Below, in pieces: positions 45,765 to 54,649 of a stretch of DNA of 64,000 bases. The position numbers were made by a program, and so were the translations under genes. Under the pieces are notes generated by a model. The model was given only the letters and a program-made list of their open reading frames with translations, was not told where the DNA came from and did no database searches. The stretch is from DAOLCO01 sp964612555 (lineage in GTDB: Bacteria > Bdellovibrionota_C > UBA2361 > SZUA-149 > DAOLCO01). The stretch covers positions 62,001 through 126,000 of the forward strand of contig CAZTBW010000005.1 in assembly GCA_964612555.1 (NCBI GenBank). The letters run 5' to 3'. Numbering within the stretch: the first letter of the stretch is position 1; every line of letters begins with the position of its first letter.

Positions 45765-47882
45765 CTACTTAAACGGACAACTGCTTTGATGCCACCCCTT
45801 GCAGCTCCAGGCGCTTGCGCTTAGCACATCAGTATCATCATAATACGCAGTAAACGGGGGAGTGCCATTAAAATCAAGCACACCAAGCACAATACTTCGA
45901 ACTCCACCAGAATAATCATCCCATATCCAGGAAAGAGAAGATGAATGATCTTCTATAATCCACTCCCTGTTAATCATAAGTGAAACTCGACTATTTTTGT
46001 TTACAAATATTTCAAATTCGTTCCAGGCATCAAACTGAACAGGTACATTTGTTGTTTTTGCAACATAAGGAGCACCACCATTCTTCTGTACGAGCGCCCA
46101 CTTACCATTAGCAACACTGACTGCTATATATTTTCCCCAATTACTTTCACCTTCGGGATGAGTACTATCACTCCCGTATCTGGAAAAACCTGAAAGTGCT
46201 ACAGGAGTTGAATAATTGTTTGAAGCAGGTAAATACATCCAGCCATGAACCGCATAACCGTTACTCTGGCTCGCAGGAGTTTTATAAAACTCTGCGCCCC
46301 CTCCATCCTTGGTAGAAGTCAGACGAACCTTTAGTGACTTATCCTGAAGAGGAGTAATGGAAGATTCGGGTACACCAATCATCGCAGCAGCAACCTTTGA
46401 ACCACCACTACCCCATGCCCAGTTAAGAGACGTCTGAGGAGTATAAGAAGTAAGAATATTTTTTCCATTAATGGAAAAAGTGATACTTGAGTTTCTATTT
46501 ATGGTAAAAGAAAAATCATGCCACATATCAAAATATGCTTTGCTTTGAGTGGTATGAATTATCACAGGAGCTCCACTGTTGGTTCTTCTGATAAGCGCCC
46601 AGTACTCTCCTGAAGTTCCAAAGGAAATATAATTTTTAAAACCAGACCCGTCAGTCGGACTTTGCCCCGTTACATCCCCAAACCCGGCAACAATTCTCGG
46701 AGCAGAAGAACTACCAGGTCTCGGAATAAAAACTTTACCAATGATCTCGAGCGGAAGTTCACTCATCTGTCCTGAATGTCCAAGCAGATGCCCACCATCA
46801 CGAACGGAGCTAACGAGAATTCGAGGTTTTTGTTCAAGCTGAGGGGCACAATAATTCAAATACGCCCCGTGAGATTGCTCTGTTGAAAGAGAGACAGCCC
46901 CTTCATTTCTCCACCTCACCTCTGAGGGTGCATAGCCAAAAGCACCACTTGAACTGCAATCATTATCAAGTTTTGAACCTGCATAACCATTATAAGATGC
47001 AAAGTTCAGGTAGGGTGAAAGCGGGTCAGCAGTACCTCTTGGATTTTCATTCTGCGCAGGTCCAATATATTGCCCAGTTTTGGAATACGCAAAGTTGTCA
47101 TACGAAATAGTTCCAGACCAAGCGGGAACTCCCAGACCATAATAAGACCTTCCAGTATAGGCTCCAGTCCATAAAATATTCTGGTTGTTACCCCGCAAAT
47201 TAACATTTGTATATTCAAGTACTTTCTGACCATCAACAAATGCCCGAACAACACCATTGCCCTGAAAAGGTCCAGGACCTGATGTCGTGGTATTCATGGT
47301 TGCCTGAAGCTCTATGAGGTACCACCTGTTATTTTTCAGTTGAACTTCTGTTATATTATTAGGTAATAAAAAAGTATCGGAGCAATTTCCCTGAACGAGA
47401 TAGCTTCCGCCGTTATCGTACCAGTCAACTGATACTCGAACTGAACAATTGTTAAAATTAGATTCAAGTGAGGGTCCATGGTTTCCCCTGTCCCATGAGG
47501 CTTGCAGATATCCATCGGAAAATTTTACATAATAACGCAAGCTTGCCGAAAGCGACCCTTGCTGAGTTGGCATTATCATATAGCCAGGACCCGTCCCTCC
47601 AGGAAGTGCAGCTCCTGCAAGTGAGCCAGTTCCCACCGCAGGGGCGTCTCTTACAACTCTAAAAGTTGAATACTCAATACTTTCATAATGACCATTTGCG
47701 GCAATACAGGGAGGCTCCCCACCACTTGCACAAGAAGGATGTTCAGGTACATCATGTCCCGCACACCACACAATATCCGCCCGAGGCTGAGAACCTCCTG
47801 GACAAATAGGCTCAAGTGCATGAACGGACAAAGTACAAAAGAAAAAAGCACTCTGGATAAAGATGAGTACGTAACGTTTCAT
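45765..47882 (-). CDS. secreted protein with repeated LamG/concanavalin-like domains
   Basis: 705 aa with signal peptide (MKRYVLIFIQSAFFFC, cleavage near VHA) and a Cys-rich start. Three beta-sandwich-like regions follow. The last two are clear relatives: SGEYWALIRRTNSGAPVI with FSFTINRNSSITFSINGKNI (near 430-480) against NGKWALVQKNGGAPYVA with FEIFVNKNSRVSLMINREWI (near 605-655). The first, near 100-270 (YLIELQATMN, VVRAFVDGQKVLEY), resembles carbohydrate-binding LamG/lyase-type modules. No catalytic motif identified. Many Asn/Ser/Gly residues indicate an extracellular protein. Probably binds polysaccharide; the neighbouring flippase and glycosyltransferase support that. Confidence 0.7.
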   Translation of the reverse strand: MKRYVLIFIQSAFFFCTLSVHALEPICPGGSQPRADIVWCAGHDVPEHPSCASGGEPPCIAANGHYESIEYSTFRVVRDAPAVGTGSLAGAALPGGTGPGYMIMPTQQGSLSASLRYYVKFSDGYLQASWDRGNHGPSLESNFNNCSVRVSVDWYDNGGSYLVQGNCSDTFLLPNNITEVQLKNNRWYLIELQATMNTTTSGPGPFQGNGVVRAFVDGQKVLEYTNVNLRGNNQNILWTGAYTGRSYYGLGVPAWSGTISYDNFAYSKTGQYIGPAQNENPRGTADPLSPYLNFASYNGYAGSKLDNDCSSSGAFGYAPSEVRWRNEGAVSLSTEQSHGAYLNYCAPQLEQKPRILVSSVRDGGHLLGHSGQMSELPLEIIGKVFIPRPGSSSAPRIVAGFGDVTGQSPTDGSGFKNYISFGTSGEYWALIRRTNSGAPVIIHTTQSKAYFDMWHDFSFTINRNSSITFSINGKNILTSYTPQTSLNWAWGSGGSKVAAAMIGVPESSITPLQDKSLKVRLTSTKDGGGAEFYKTPASQSNGYAVHGWMYLPASNNYSTPVALSGFSRYGSDSTHPEGESNWGKYIAVSVANGKWALVQKNGGAPYVAKTTNVPVQFDAWNEFEIFVNKNSRVSLMINREWIIEDHSSSLSWIWDDYSGGVRSIVLGVLDFNGTPPFTAYYDDTDVLSASAWSCKGWHQSSCPFK

Positions 47883-47965
47883 AATTACTCTTTAGACCCC
47901 AATAAAAATATTCAGTACAAACCACCAAAGAAACAAAAACTGCCATACCTCTTCAGTATGTACAG

Positions 47966-48934
47966 TTAAGGATATGCAGCACTTTTTATAAAATAAACTC
48001 CCCCACTACCCACGCTCTTAACGTGAGCAGGAACAGACATAAAATTTGAAAGATTCCTTATTCCATGCACAACCGTATTATCAAAAGTTACACCACTTGA
48101 ATTGGAAACCACCAGAGAAGCTGAAGTCGAATTGATAGCGTAGGTTCCACGAATGACACTGTTTTTTATCACTATATCTCTCGATCCTGAAATTAGAAAT
48201 CCATTATGAACCGCTCCATCAATAATAAGCCCTTCAAAAAGAATTCCTCTACACCCATAAACTCTGACACCTGACTTAAAAGAGTTGGATTTCAATATAG
48301 GGATCTCACCAGGATAGTTTTTGAATGTAATCATGTTAGAAGGAGTAGCTTGAAGCCCGGATATGTTCAACATCGTGTTCTGTACCTGAGCACCTGAGTC
48401 ATATCCATAGAGACCAGAAAATAAATATACGACATCCCCTCCCTGAAGAGTTGAACCCTTTACCAAAGAATCAATTGATTTCATACGATTTGAAAAACTG
48501 CCACTGCCAGAAACAGTACCAAAAACAGAATCTGCGTAGTAGCAAGTACCTGTAGAGGATTCACAGAGCGGGGTACAAACGCAACTCGAAAATGAACCAT
48601 TTGCCTGACAGGTTTTATACCCCTTACCACAGGAGGCTTCACATCCAACCGAGATACCGGGATATACAAAACGATTGGTATCATCACAATCCTGAGAAGC
48701 AGGAAATCCATCTCTATCCTTATCATTTCCCGGACAAAGCGTATCAATACCGTCACAGTTTTCATCAAGTCCGTTACCACAAACCTCACCACCTCCCTGA
48801 CAAGACTCAAATTCAATCGAAGTGAGTTGCAGCATATCCTGAGAAATCGCATCTAAACTATATGTAACGATGAGGAAAAAAACAGATAGCGATAAGAAAA
48901 GCTGCCTGATAAATTGCATTCTGATACATTGCAT
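47966..48934 (-). CDS. secreted protein with MopE-type metal motif and beta-helix, possibly truncated
   Basis: 322 aa with a signal peptide (QLFLSLSVFFLIVTYS). A Cys-rich region VCGNGLDENCDGID leads to DKDRDGFPASQDCDDTNRFV plus YPG, the repeat type annotated as putative metal-binding (MopE). After paired cysteines come right-handed beta-helix rungs at about residues 225-300 (CRGILFEGLIIDGAVHNGFL, RDIVIKNSVIRGTYAI, SGVTFDNTVVHGI). The frame ends soon after, whereas beta-helix proteins usually have many more rungs, so truncation is possible. 83 bp upstream of the LamG-like gene on the same strand, probably co-transcribed. Confidence 0.7.
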   Translation of the reverse strand: MQCIRMQFIRQLFLSLSVFFLIVTYSLDAISQDMLQLTSIEFESCQGGGEVCGNGLDENCDGIDTLCPGNDKDRDGFPASQDCDDTNRFVYPGISVGCEASCGKGYKTCQANGSFSSCVCTPLCESSTGTCYYADSVFGTVSGSGSFSNRMKSIDSLVKGSTLQGGDVVYLFSGLYGYDSGAQVQNTMLNISGLQATPSNMITFKNYPGEIPILKSNSFKSGVRVYGCRGILFEGLIIDGAVHNGFLISGSRDIVIKNSVIRGTYAINSTSASLVVSNSSGVTFDNTVVHGIRNLSNFMSVPAHVKSVGSGGVYFIKSAAYP

Positions 48935-49073
48935 AGCAAGCCCCGGTTATTATAACTACTGTTTCGGAGGAGTATATTATACTATTCTATCCTAGTTTCC
49001 AGAATTAGTGAAGGATTGTTTTTACTAAATTATTGTTTATTCATCAGGATTTCAACTTCTTACATTTCCCGGC

Positions 49074-50516
49074 ATGTCATTACTTCAACAAATGATTATT
49101 GGTGGTTCCTGGTTGAGTCTGTGCAAACTCATCAGCCAGATCATTTCCTGGACTGCTACTATAGTAGTAACCAGACTCCTCACTTCACAGGATTATGGTC
49201 TTATGGAAATGGCAACCATTTTCACTGGATACATTAGTTTTTTTGTTGAATTCGGGATTGGTACGGGCATCATCAACAAGGACAAAATCTCAAAAGAAGA
49301 ACTTTCTTCAACATTCTGGTTTCTTCTGCTCTGGGGACTTCTACTGGCGGTTACCTGTCTTGGACTTGCACCCGTAACTGTCAGCTTCTTTTCAGAACCA
49401 GGATTATATCATCTCACTCAGGCAGTCGGGATTCTGTTTATAATATCTTCGCTCTCAATTGTACCAAGGAGCATCCTGCATCGAGACCTCAGATTTAAGG
49501 AAGTAGGAATAATTGAGATCATCAGTGTTGTCACCTCCTGCCTGATAATGGTGATAGCTGCCATGTATGGAGCAGGACCATGGACTTTACTTCTTGGGCA
49601 TATCAGTAAAGAATTAATAAGTCTGATTCTATTTTTTGTCCGTTCCAGATTTATACCTTCATTCTGTTTTTCCTTTTACCTCTTCACACCACTGTTAAGG
49701 TTCGGTACTCCTGTGGTGCTTTCAACTTCACTTTATTATATTTACACCAAAGCTGATCGCTTCTTTGGTGGGAGAGCTTTTGGAGCAGAAGAGCTTGGAT
49801 ATTATGCAATTGGGCTTCAACTTGCGGCAATCCCGGTCGAAAAAATTGTATCAATACTCCAAAGTGTTCTCTTTCCAGCACTCTCAAAACTCAAACATCA
49901 AAGAGAAAACTTTAATACAGTATATCTTTCCTTTGTAGAATTTCTGGGGCTTATAACATTTCCGCTCTTTATAGGTGGCATATTAGTTGCTCCTGAACTT
50001 GTCATTGTAGTTCTTGGTGAAAAGTGGCGACCTGCTATACCTCCTTTACAAATCCTCCTTGCAGGACAACTGGTAATGGCAATTTCTGCACCAAACGGAC
50101 TTATTCATGCAGCAAGAGGAGTTCCCAAGTGGAATCTTGTTTTTAATATGATTCTTACTCCCGCTCTGGTGGTCGGATTTTATTTCAGTGCAAAAGAGGA
50201 TGAGCTCTACAAACTGGCACTGCCCTGGGTAACTATTTTTCCCCTGTTTCAGGGAGCATACATTTACATAACAAACAGAGAGCTTGGTATCACTATGCGA
50301 CGATACCTTTCACACCTCATGCACCCGTTTTTTGCCTGTCTTTGTATGAGTGCATGCATCATGGGGATTAACTCATTCTGGTCTGAATCAAAAGAAACCC
50401 CGTATTATCTTTCCATAACTATTCCACTTGGAGCACTTTCTTATTGTTTATATTTCATGACAATTGGAAAGAATTCTATAAAAAGACTTCTGGAACTGAG
50501 ACACGGCAATATTTAA
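49074..50516 (+). CDS. polysaccharide flippase (Wzx/PST-type, MOP superfamily)
   Basis: 480 aa with 12-14 membrane helices. It flips lipid-linked oligosaccharides to the periplasmic side for O-antigen or exopolysaccharide assembly (family knowledge). Typical features are the opening QQMIIGGSWLSLCKLISQII, the VVTRLLTSQDYGLMEMATIF loop common to WzxC-like flippases, and PLLRFGTPVVLSTSLYYIY mid-protein. No ribosome site before the ATG. One base separates its stop from the glycosyltransferase start. Confidence 0.9.
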   Translation: MSLLQQMIIGGSWLSLCKLISQIISWTATIVVTRLLTSQDYGLMEMATIFTGYISFFVEFGIGTGIINKDKISKEELSSTFWFLLLWGLLLAVTCLGLAPVTVSFFSEPGLYHLTQAVGILFIISSLSIVPRSILHRDLRFKEVGIIEIISVVTSCLIMVIAAMYGAGPWTLLLGHISKELISLILFFVRSRFIPSFCFSFYLFTPLLRFGTPVVLSTSLYYIYTKADRFFGGRAFGAEELGYYAIGLQLAAIPVEKIVSILQSVLFPALSKLKHQRENFNTVYLSFVEFLGLITFPLFIGGILVAPELVIVVLGEKWRPAIPPLQILLAGQLVMAISAPNGLIHAARGVPKWNLVFNMILTPALVVGFYFSAKEDELYKLALPWVTIFPLFQGAYIYITNRELGITMRRYLSHLMHPFFACLCMSACIMGINSFWSESKETPYYLSITIPLGALSYCLYFMTIGKNSIKRLLELRHGNI

Positions 50517-50517
50517 G

Positions 50518-51753
50518 ATGGAATCGCACAAGAAGAAAATACTTGTAGTAACAGATCAAGTCCCAAGGGATTCATCTCAGGCGGGAGCACCAAGGATCTT
50601 TGAACTCTGCAAGGCACTTAAAGACAAGTATGAGTTTCATCTGTTTCTGATAACATCAGATGACCCTGAAATTGAGATCCTCAACCTTGAACGGGTTTTC
50701 TCTCAGGTTCACATCAGATATTTTGATTCTTCCATCACCGAAACTTCAAAAAGACTGTTTCGTCTTCTAAGCCCCACTGCAAGCTTTGATTATCGCATAA
50801 CCCACAAAAAAGAATTACAAAACATAAGATCTGAAATACGTGAACATTATACCACCGAGGGTTTTGGTGGCATCCTGATCGACCAACTCAGAGCCTCCCA
50901 GTTTATTGATGATACACTCAAACAACATGCCGTTCTTGATTTTTGCGACTGTCTTACAAAACTTAATTTCAGATATGTAAAAGGAATGGGCTCAGTACGA
51001 TGCAGGCTTTCAACCATAATGGCTGTAATTGGTCTCTTTTTCTGGGAGCGTTCAGAGGCAAGGAAAGTATATGCAAGTTGTCTCGTATCCGGGGATGACC
51101 TTGGTATATTTAAATGGGGTCTAGCTGAAAAATCTATTCCTCACATCGTCCCTCTGGGTATAGCTACTGATTACTTTTTCAGTAAGTCCCCTCTCCCTTC
51201 AAAGCACTCATTAATGTTTTTCGGCACACTGAATTATACTCCCAATACCGATGCCTGTATATGGCTTGCACAGGAGATATTTCCTTTGATAAAAAAATCA
51301 TTCCCTGAAAGTACTCTTGAGATTATCGGAGCCAATGCCCCACAAAAGGTTTTAAGTCTTTCCGCTATTCAAGGAGTCAGTATCTTTACTGATGTCCCGG
51401 ATATACGTCCATATATTGAAAGAAATGCGATATGTCTTACCCCGCTTCGGCTTGGTGCCGGTGTCAAGAACAAGATTCTTGTAGCGATGTCCTTGGAGCG
51501 TCCCGTAATCAGCACTCAGATTGCACTTGAGGGTCTTCATAATAAAATCAGTAATCAGGCACTTGTTGGTAATACCCCGGAGGAGCTTGCAAAAAGAGTC
51601 ACTGATTTGTTTTCCATAATTTCTTCCGAGTCTTCCCGTGATAAGTTTTCAGAAAAGCTGAAAAACATAAGGAACAATGTTATAAGCATATATTCCTGGG
51701 AGATATGTGCAGAACCACTTGATAAACTTCTTGATAAAGCTTCTACATCCTGA
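50518..51753 (+). CDS. glycosyltransferase (GT4-like)
   Basis: 411 aa, GT-B fold. The N-terminal domain begins KKILVVTDQVPRDSSQAGAP and the C-terminal domain has FFGTLNYTPNTDACIWLAQE. The nucleotide-sugar site is near CLTPLRLGAGVKNKILVAMS, with a Gly-rich loop as in GT1/GT4 enzymes of the sugar transferase PEP-CTERM/EpsH-associated type. Donor and acceptor unknown. With the flippase just upstream, it probably builds the oligosaccharide that is flipped. Two bases before the TM2 gene. Confidence 0.88.
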   Translation: MESHKKKILVVTDQVPRDSSQAGAPRIFELCKALKDKYEFHLFLITSDDPEIEILNLERVFSQVHIRYFDSSITETSKRLFRLLSPTASFDYRITHKKELQNIRSEIREHYTTEGFGGILIDQLRASQFIDDTLKQHAVLDFCDCLTKLNFRYVKGMGSVRCRLSTIMAVIGLFFWERSEARKVYASCLVSGDDLGIFKWGLAEKSIPHIVPLGIATDYFFSKSPLPSKHSLMFFGTLNYTPNTDACIWLAQEIFPLIKKSFPESTLEIIGANAPQKVLSLSAIQGVSIFTDVPDIRPYIERNAICLTPLRLGAGVKNKILVAMSLERPVISTQIALEGLHNKISNQALVGNTPEELAKRVTDLFSIISSESSRDKFSEKLKNIRNNVISIYSWEICAEPLDKLLDKASTS

Positions 51754-51755
51754 AC

Positions 51756-52631
51756 ATGAACAGTACCACGTATAAAGAAAACTCATATTTTTTTAAAGGT
51801 GTCATACTCTGTCTACTTGGAGTTTTTTCACTCATAGGGGGAGCTCTTCTGGTGTACTATCAGAATGAGACCAGGACTTCTCTCCGTGAAGAGATGATTT
51901 CTTCGGTAAATATTCCGGGTTCTATTGAGCTAAGAGAATTACCAAAGGAATTTCCGGAAGATAAGCCTTTTTCAGTACTACTGGATACTCAAATAATATC
52001 TTCTCATGCAAGGGTCTCAAAAAATCCTTTTCTAAGAACATTCCAGTATCAGTTTAACATTCCTTTACGTGTAGAATATTACCGTGTCGATGGTTCTTAT
52101 ACGGAACAAAAAATAAATATCTCCTCAGATGACCCACTTTTACGTGCAAGTCTTCAGAGTATAAACATTCATGGTCAGGAATTTATAAGAATTCCGCTGT
52201 TTTCCTTAAAAAACTTTAAAGACTATGAGTCAGTAAAAATAAATTTTGAAGAGAGTGAAGAAGGAGCAGAAAGTACTTTATATGAATCAATCATACTCTT
52301 GCAGGAGGCAGAGGAGTCCTTACTTCTACAATTATACCTCCCCTTTATCCTAATTTTTTCCGGAATTATAATTTTTCACTTTGGTATATTCTATTTTCTG
52401 ATTGGCTTTTTTCACAGAAACCTGGAGCCTGGTCAAAAAAGCCATACCCTTGCAATAATTTTATCATTACTCTTTGGGGTTCTCGGCTTTGACAGATTCT
52501 ACCTCGGGTACCCCTTTCTGGGCATATTAAAAGGAATGACCTTTGGAGGTCTAGGGTTCTGGTATTTCTACGACCTCTTCAAAATAACCTCCGGCACCCT
52601 GAAAGATAGTAAAAATAGTGAATTAATTTAG
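51756..52631 (+). CDS. TM2-domain membrane protein
   Basis: 291 aa. An N-terminal membrane helix (GVILCLLGVFSLIGGALLVY) is followed by a periplasmic beta-rich domain (residues ~45-185) and a third helix (PFILIFSGIIIFHFGIFYFL). It ends with a C-terminal TM2 domain (ILSLLFGVLGFDRFYLGYPF then GILKGMTFGGLGFWYFYD), with its typical GxxxxDRFYLG. TM2 domains are found in many envelope proteins of unknown role. Tightly linked behind the glycosyltransferase. Confidence 0.8.
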   Translation: MNSTTYKENSYFFKGVILCLLGVFSLIGGALLVYYQNETRTSLREEMISSVNIPGSIELRELPKEFPEDKPFSVLLDTQIISSHARVSKNPFLRTFQYQFNIPLRVEYYRVDGSYTEQKINISSDDPLLRASLQSINIHGQEFIRIPLFSLKNFKDYESVKINFEESEEGAESTLYESIILLQEAEESLLLQLYLPFILIFSGIIIFHFGIFYFLIGFFHRNLEPGQKSHTLAIILSLLFGVLGFDRFYLGYPFLGILKGMTFGGLGFWYFYDLFKITSGTLKDSKNSELI

Positions 52632-52672
52632 CTTATTACATATAATATTGCATGAATTTTTACTAAAAATAT

Positions 52673-52701
52673 TTGCATTTCATGTCTTAGTGGCTTATAA
52701 T
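52673..52701 (+). promoter_or_regulatory. promoter of the AbiE-type toxin-antitoxin operon, near-leaderless
   Basis: -35 TTTGCA at 52673-52678, 17-bp spacer and perfect -10 TATAAT at 52696-52701 (alternatively TTGCAT with 16 bp). Transcription would begin about seven bases on, at 52708, directly before the ATG at 52709. No Shine-Dalgarno sequence is present, consistent with a leaderless message. Confidence 0.6.
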
Positions 52702-52708
52702 TGTCAGT

Positions 52709-53293
52709 ATGAAACCAAAAAAGCAGAATTTGCTGTTAGATCAAATGGAAGCGGGGCGTGTGTATAGACGTCAGGAGCTGTCTTCTTTCTCAAAAGCAGT
52801 GGACAGAGATTTAGCTGCACTTGTGAAAGAAAAGAAAATAGAAAAGGTGGGGGCGGGTCTTTATTATAAACCGATGGTTTCCAGCTTTGGATTATTACCC
52901 CCCGAACAACGTGAAATAGTTCGAGCTTTTTTAAAAACAGATGATTTTCTTCTTACTTCGCTGAATTACTTTAATGGTCTTGGGGTTGGTTTAACTCAGC
53001 TCAGTAACGAAATGCTTGTCTATAATCGCAAACGTACAGGAAAGTTCAATCTTGGTGGCTTGGTTTATAACTTTCAAAGACCACTGAATTTTCCACGACC
53101 CTCAGAAATAAATGAAGAATATCTATTTGTTGATATGCTCAATAACTACGAAAACCTTTACGAACCTCCAGAGCAATTCAAAAACATTCTCAAGAAAAAA
53201 GCCACAAAGCTTAAGAAAAAAGAATTGCTGCATGCGGTAAATATGTATGGCAAGGTCAGAACAAATAAAAAACTGCAAGAACTTTTAAGTTAA
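52709..53293 (+). CDS. AbiEi-like antitoxin (DUF6088-type)
   Basis: 194 aa. An N-terminal winged-helix (QMEAGRVYRRQELSSFS, DRDLAALVKEKKIEKVGAGL then YYKP) is typical of AbiEi/DUF6088 antitoxins, which repress their own operon. The C-terminal part (NNYENLYEPPEQFKNILKKK) presumably counters the toxin. The position directly before an AbiEii nucleotidyltransferase gene (three bases) supports the pairing. No ribosome site. Known AbiE systems are type IV toxin-antitoxins and some abort phage infection. Confidence 0.87.
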   Translation: MKPKKQNLLLDQMEAGRVYRRQELSSFSKAVDRDLAALVKEKKIEKVGAGLYYKPMVSSFGLLPPEQREIVRAFLKTDDFLLTSLNYFNGLGVGLTQLSNEMLVYNRKRTGKFNLGGLVYNFQRPLNFPRPSEINEEYLFVDMLNNYENLYEPPEQFKNILKKKATKLKKKELLHAVNMYGKVRTNKKLQELLS

Positions 53294-53296
53294 GTA

Positions 53297-54244
53297 ATGA
53301 CTAAAACACCCTTTCTTCATGAATTACCCGAGTTTGCAGAAGTAATTCAAAGCGTCTCACAGCAAAGAAAGATAGCAAACCAGCTTGTTGAAAAAGATTA
53401 CTGGTTAATGCATGTTTTATGGGGATTACAGAATTGCGGTCTTACATATGAACTAAAAGGAGGGACTTCACTTTCTAAAGGATGGAACATCATTCACCGC
53501 TTTTCAGAAGATATTGATATAAAAATATTCCCACCTGAAGACCTGAAAGTTTACTTTGGCAGGAATCATTCAAAACCTAAACATCGAAAAAGCAGAGAAG
53601 AACATTTTCACTGGTTGCTGGGGGTATTAAATATTCCTGGCACTATATATGTTAATCGAGATTTGAGTTTTGATGATCATGATATTCGCAGTGTGGGTTA
53701 CAGAATTGGATATACTTCTCTTTATAATTCATTCCTCGGGGTAAAAACTGATATTCTGCTTGAAGTTGGCTTTGACACGACAACACCGAATGAGCACCAG
53801 GATATTTCATCATGGGTATATGATTTAGTGAAGGAGGCTGGCTTAAAAGTACAGGATAATCGGGCAAAGGAAGTCCCTTGTTATCTTCCTGAATATACCT
53901 TCGTTGAAAAACTGAGTGCCATATCAAAAAAATATCGCCAGGAGACAGGTGGAAAATCAGTACAAAATTTCACTCGCCACTACTACGACATTTATCAGCT
54001 CTTGCAGCAGGAACGAATTATTACGTTTATTGGGACAGAAGAGTATTTCATACACAAATCTGCAAGATTCAATAAGGATGATGAGATGAACATATCAGAC
54101 AATCCTGCCTTTACTTTATCAAACACTGAAATAAGAGAACGCTATTCAGAGCGATTTGCTAATTCATCAGGACTATATTTTCACGAACAACCGAGTATCG
54201 AAGCAATACTGAACAAGATAAATATGCATATTCATAAACTGTAG
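53297..54244 (+). CDS. AbiEii-type nucleotidyltransferase toxin
   Basis: 315 aa. The core motif YELKGGTSLSKGWNIIHRFS with EDIDIKIF matches the GG-T-S...R-F-S-x-D-x-D site of AbiEii/MenT nucleotidyltransferases, whose characterised members modify tRNA acceptor ends or bind GTP. The later segment LPEYTFVEKLSAISKKYR contains the conserved Lys/Glu block. Length normal. Substrate not predictable. Final gene of the two-gene operon. Confidence 0.88.
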   Translation: MTKTPFLHELPEFAEVIQSVSQQRKIANQLVEKDYWLMHVLWGLQNCGLTYELKGGTSLSKGWNIIHRFSEDIDIKIFPPEDLKVYFGRNHSKPKHRKSREEHFHWLLGVLNIPGTIYVNRDLSFDDHDIRSVGYRIGYTSLYNSFLGVKTDILLEVGFDTTTPNEHQDISSWVYDLVKEAGLKVQDNRAKEVPCYLPEYTFVEKLSAISKKYRQETGGKSVQNFTRHYYDIYQLLQQERIITFIGTEEYFIHKSARFNKDDEMNISDNPAFTLSNTEIRERYSERFANSSGLYFHEQPSIEAILNKINMHIHKL

Positions 54245-54649
54245 GGGCTTGGCTTGTTTACTCTGAGCCTGCCGAAGGTTCCCCTGCCCACCCATAACAT
54301 AGTAAAATCAAATACTTACAGCATAACATACCAAGCATTCCTTTTTGGTGAGTCACTGAGAAAAGCCGGGGGCGATTACTTGACATAAATAATGGTTTTT
54401 TGTAGGTTGGGGCTGTATTTTCAGTTCTTTTAGAATGACCCCATCAGTGTATGGAGAATTTGTATCTTTATAAGGTATTTGAATAATACTTTTTAAAGTA
54501 AGTACAAATTCTTGCGGGAAATTCGTCTTATGTTTCCTGCGCGTTAATAAGGTTTTAGCGTAGGTAATAACTTTTCCGCTCAAGGAGTATTTCTCGAAGT
54601 GTTTCGAGACTCTGAGGAGCACCTGTCTTTTTCCTGAAAGGAAAAAACC
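54245..54649. other. 405-bp intergenic stretch: REP-like motif, then leader of the next gene
   Basis: 54263-54278 (ctgagcctgccgaagg) resembles short interspersed motifs seen in many genomes; only one copy was noticed here. On the minus strand, 54353-54585 reads as a protein-like C-terminus (LKELKIQPQPTKNHYLCQVI and more) without a clear start, a possible gene remnant. From 54585 on is the structured leader of the exported protein gene at 54650. Confidence 0.45.
54585..54646 (+). promoter_or_regulatory. two-hairpin mRNA leader occluding the ribosome-binding site
   Basis: Stem 1: gagt (54585-54588) with actc (54609-54612), and ctcgaa (54593-54598) with ttcgag (54603-54608). Stem 2: tttttcct (54628-54635) pairs fully with aggaaaaa (54639-54646), loop gaa. 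The only Shine-Dalgarno sequence, aagga at 54638-54642, is inside stem 2. Translation could be controlled by opening of this stem, for instance by temperature or a ligand (inference). Confidence 0.55.

Noticed and set aside
54263..54278. REP-type repeat ctgagcctgccgaagg
   Set aside because: It resembles common interspersed motifs but occurs once here and forms no stem, so it is not listed as a repeat feature.
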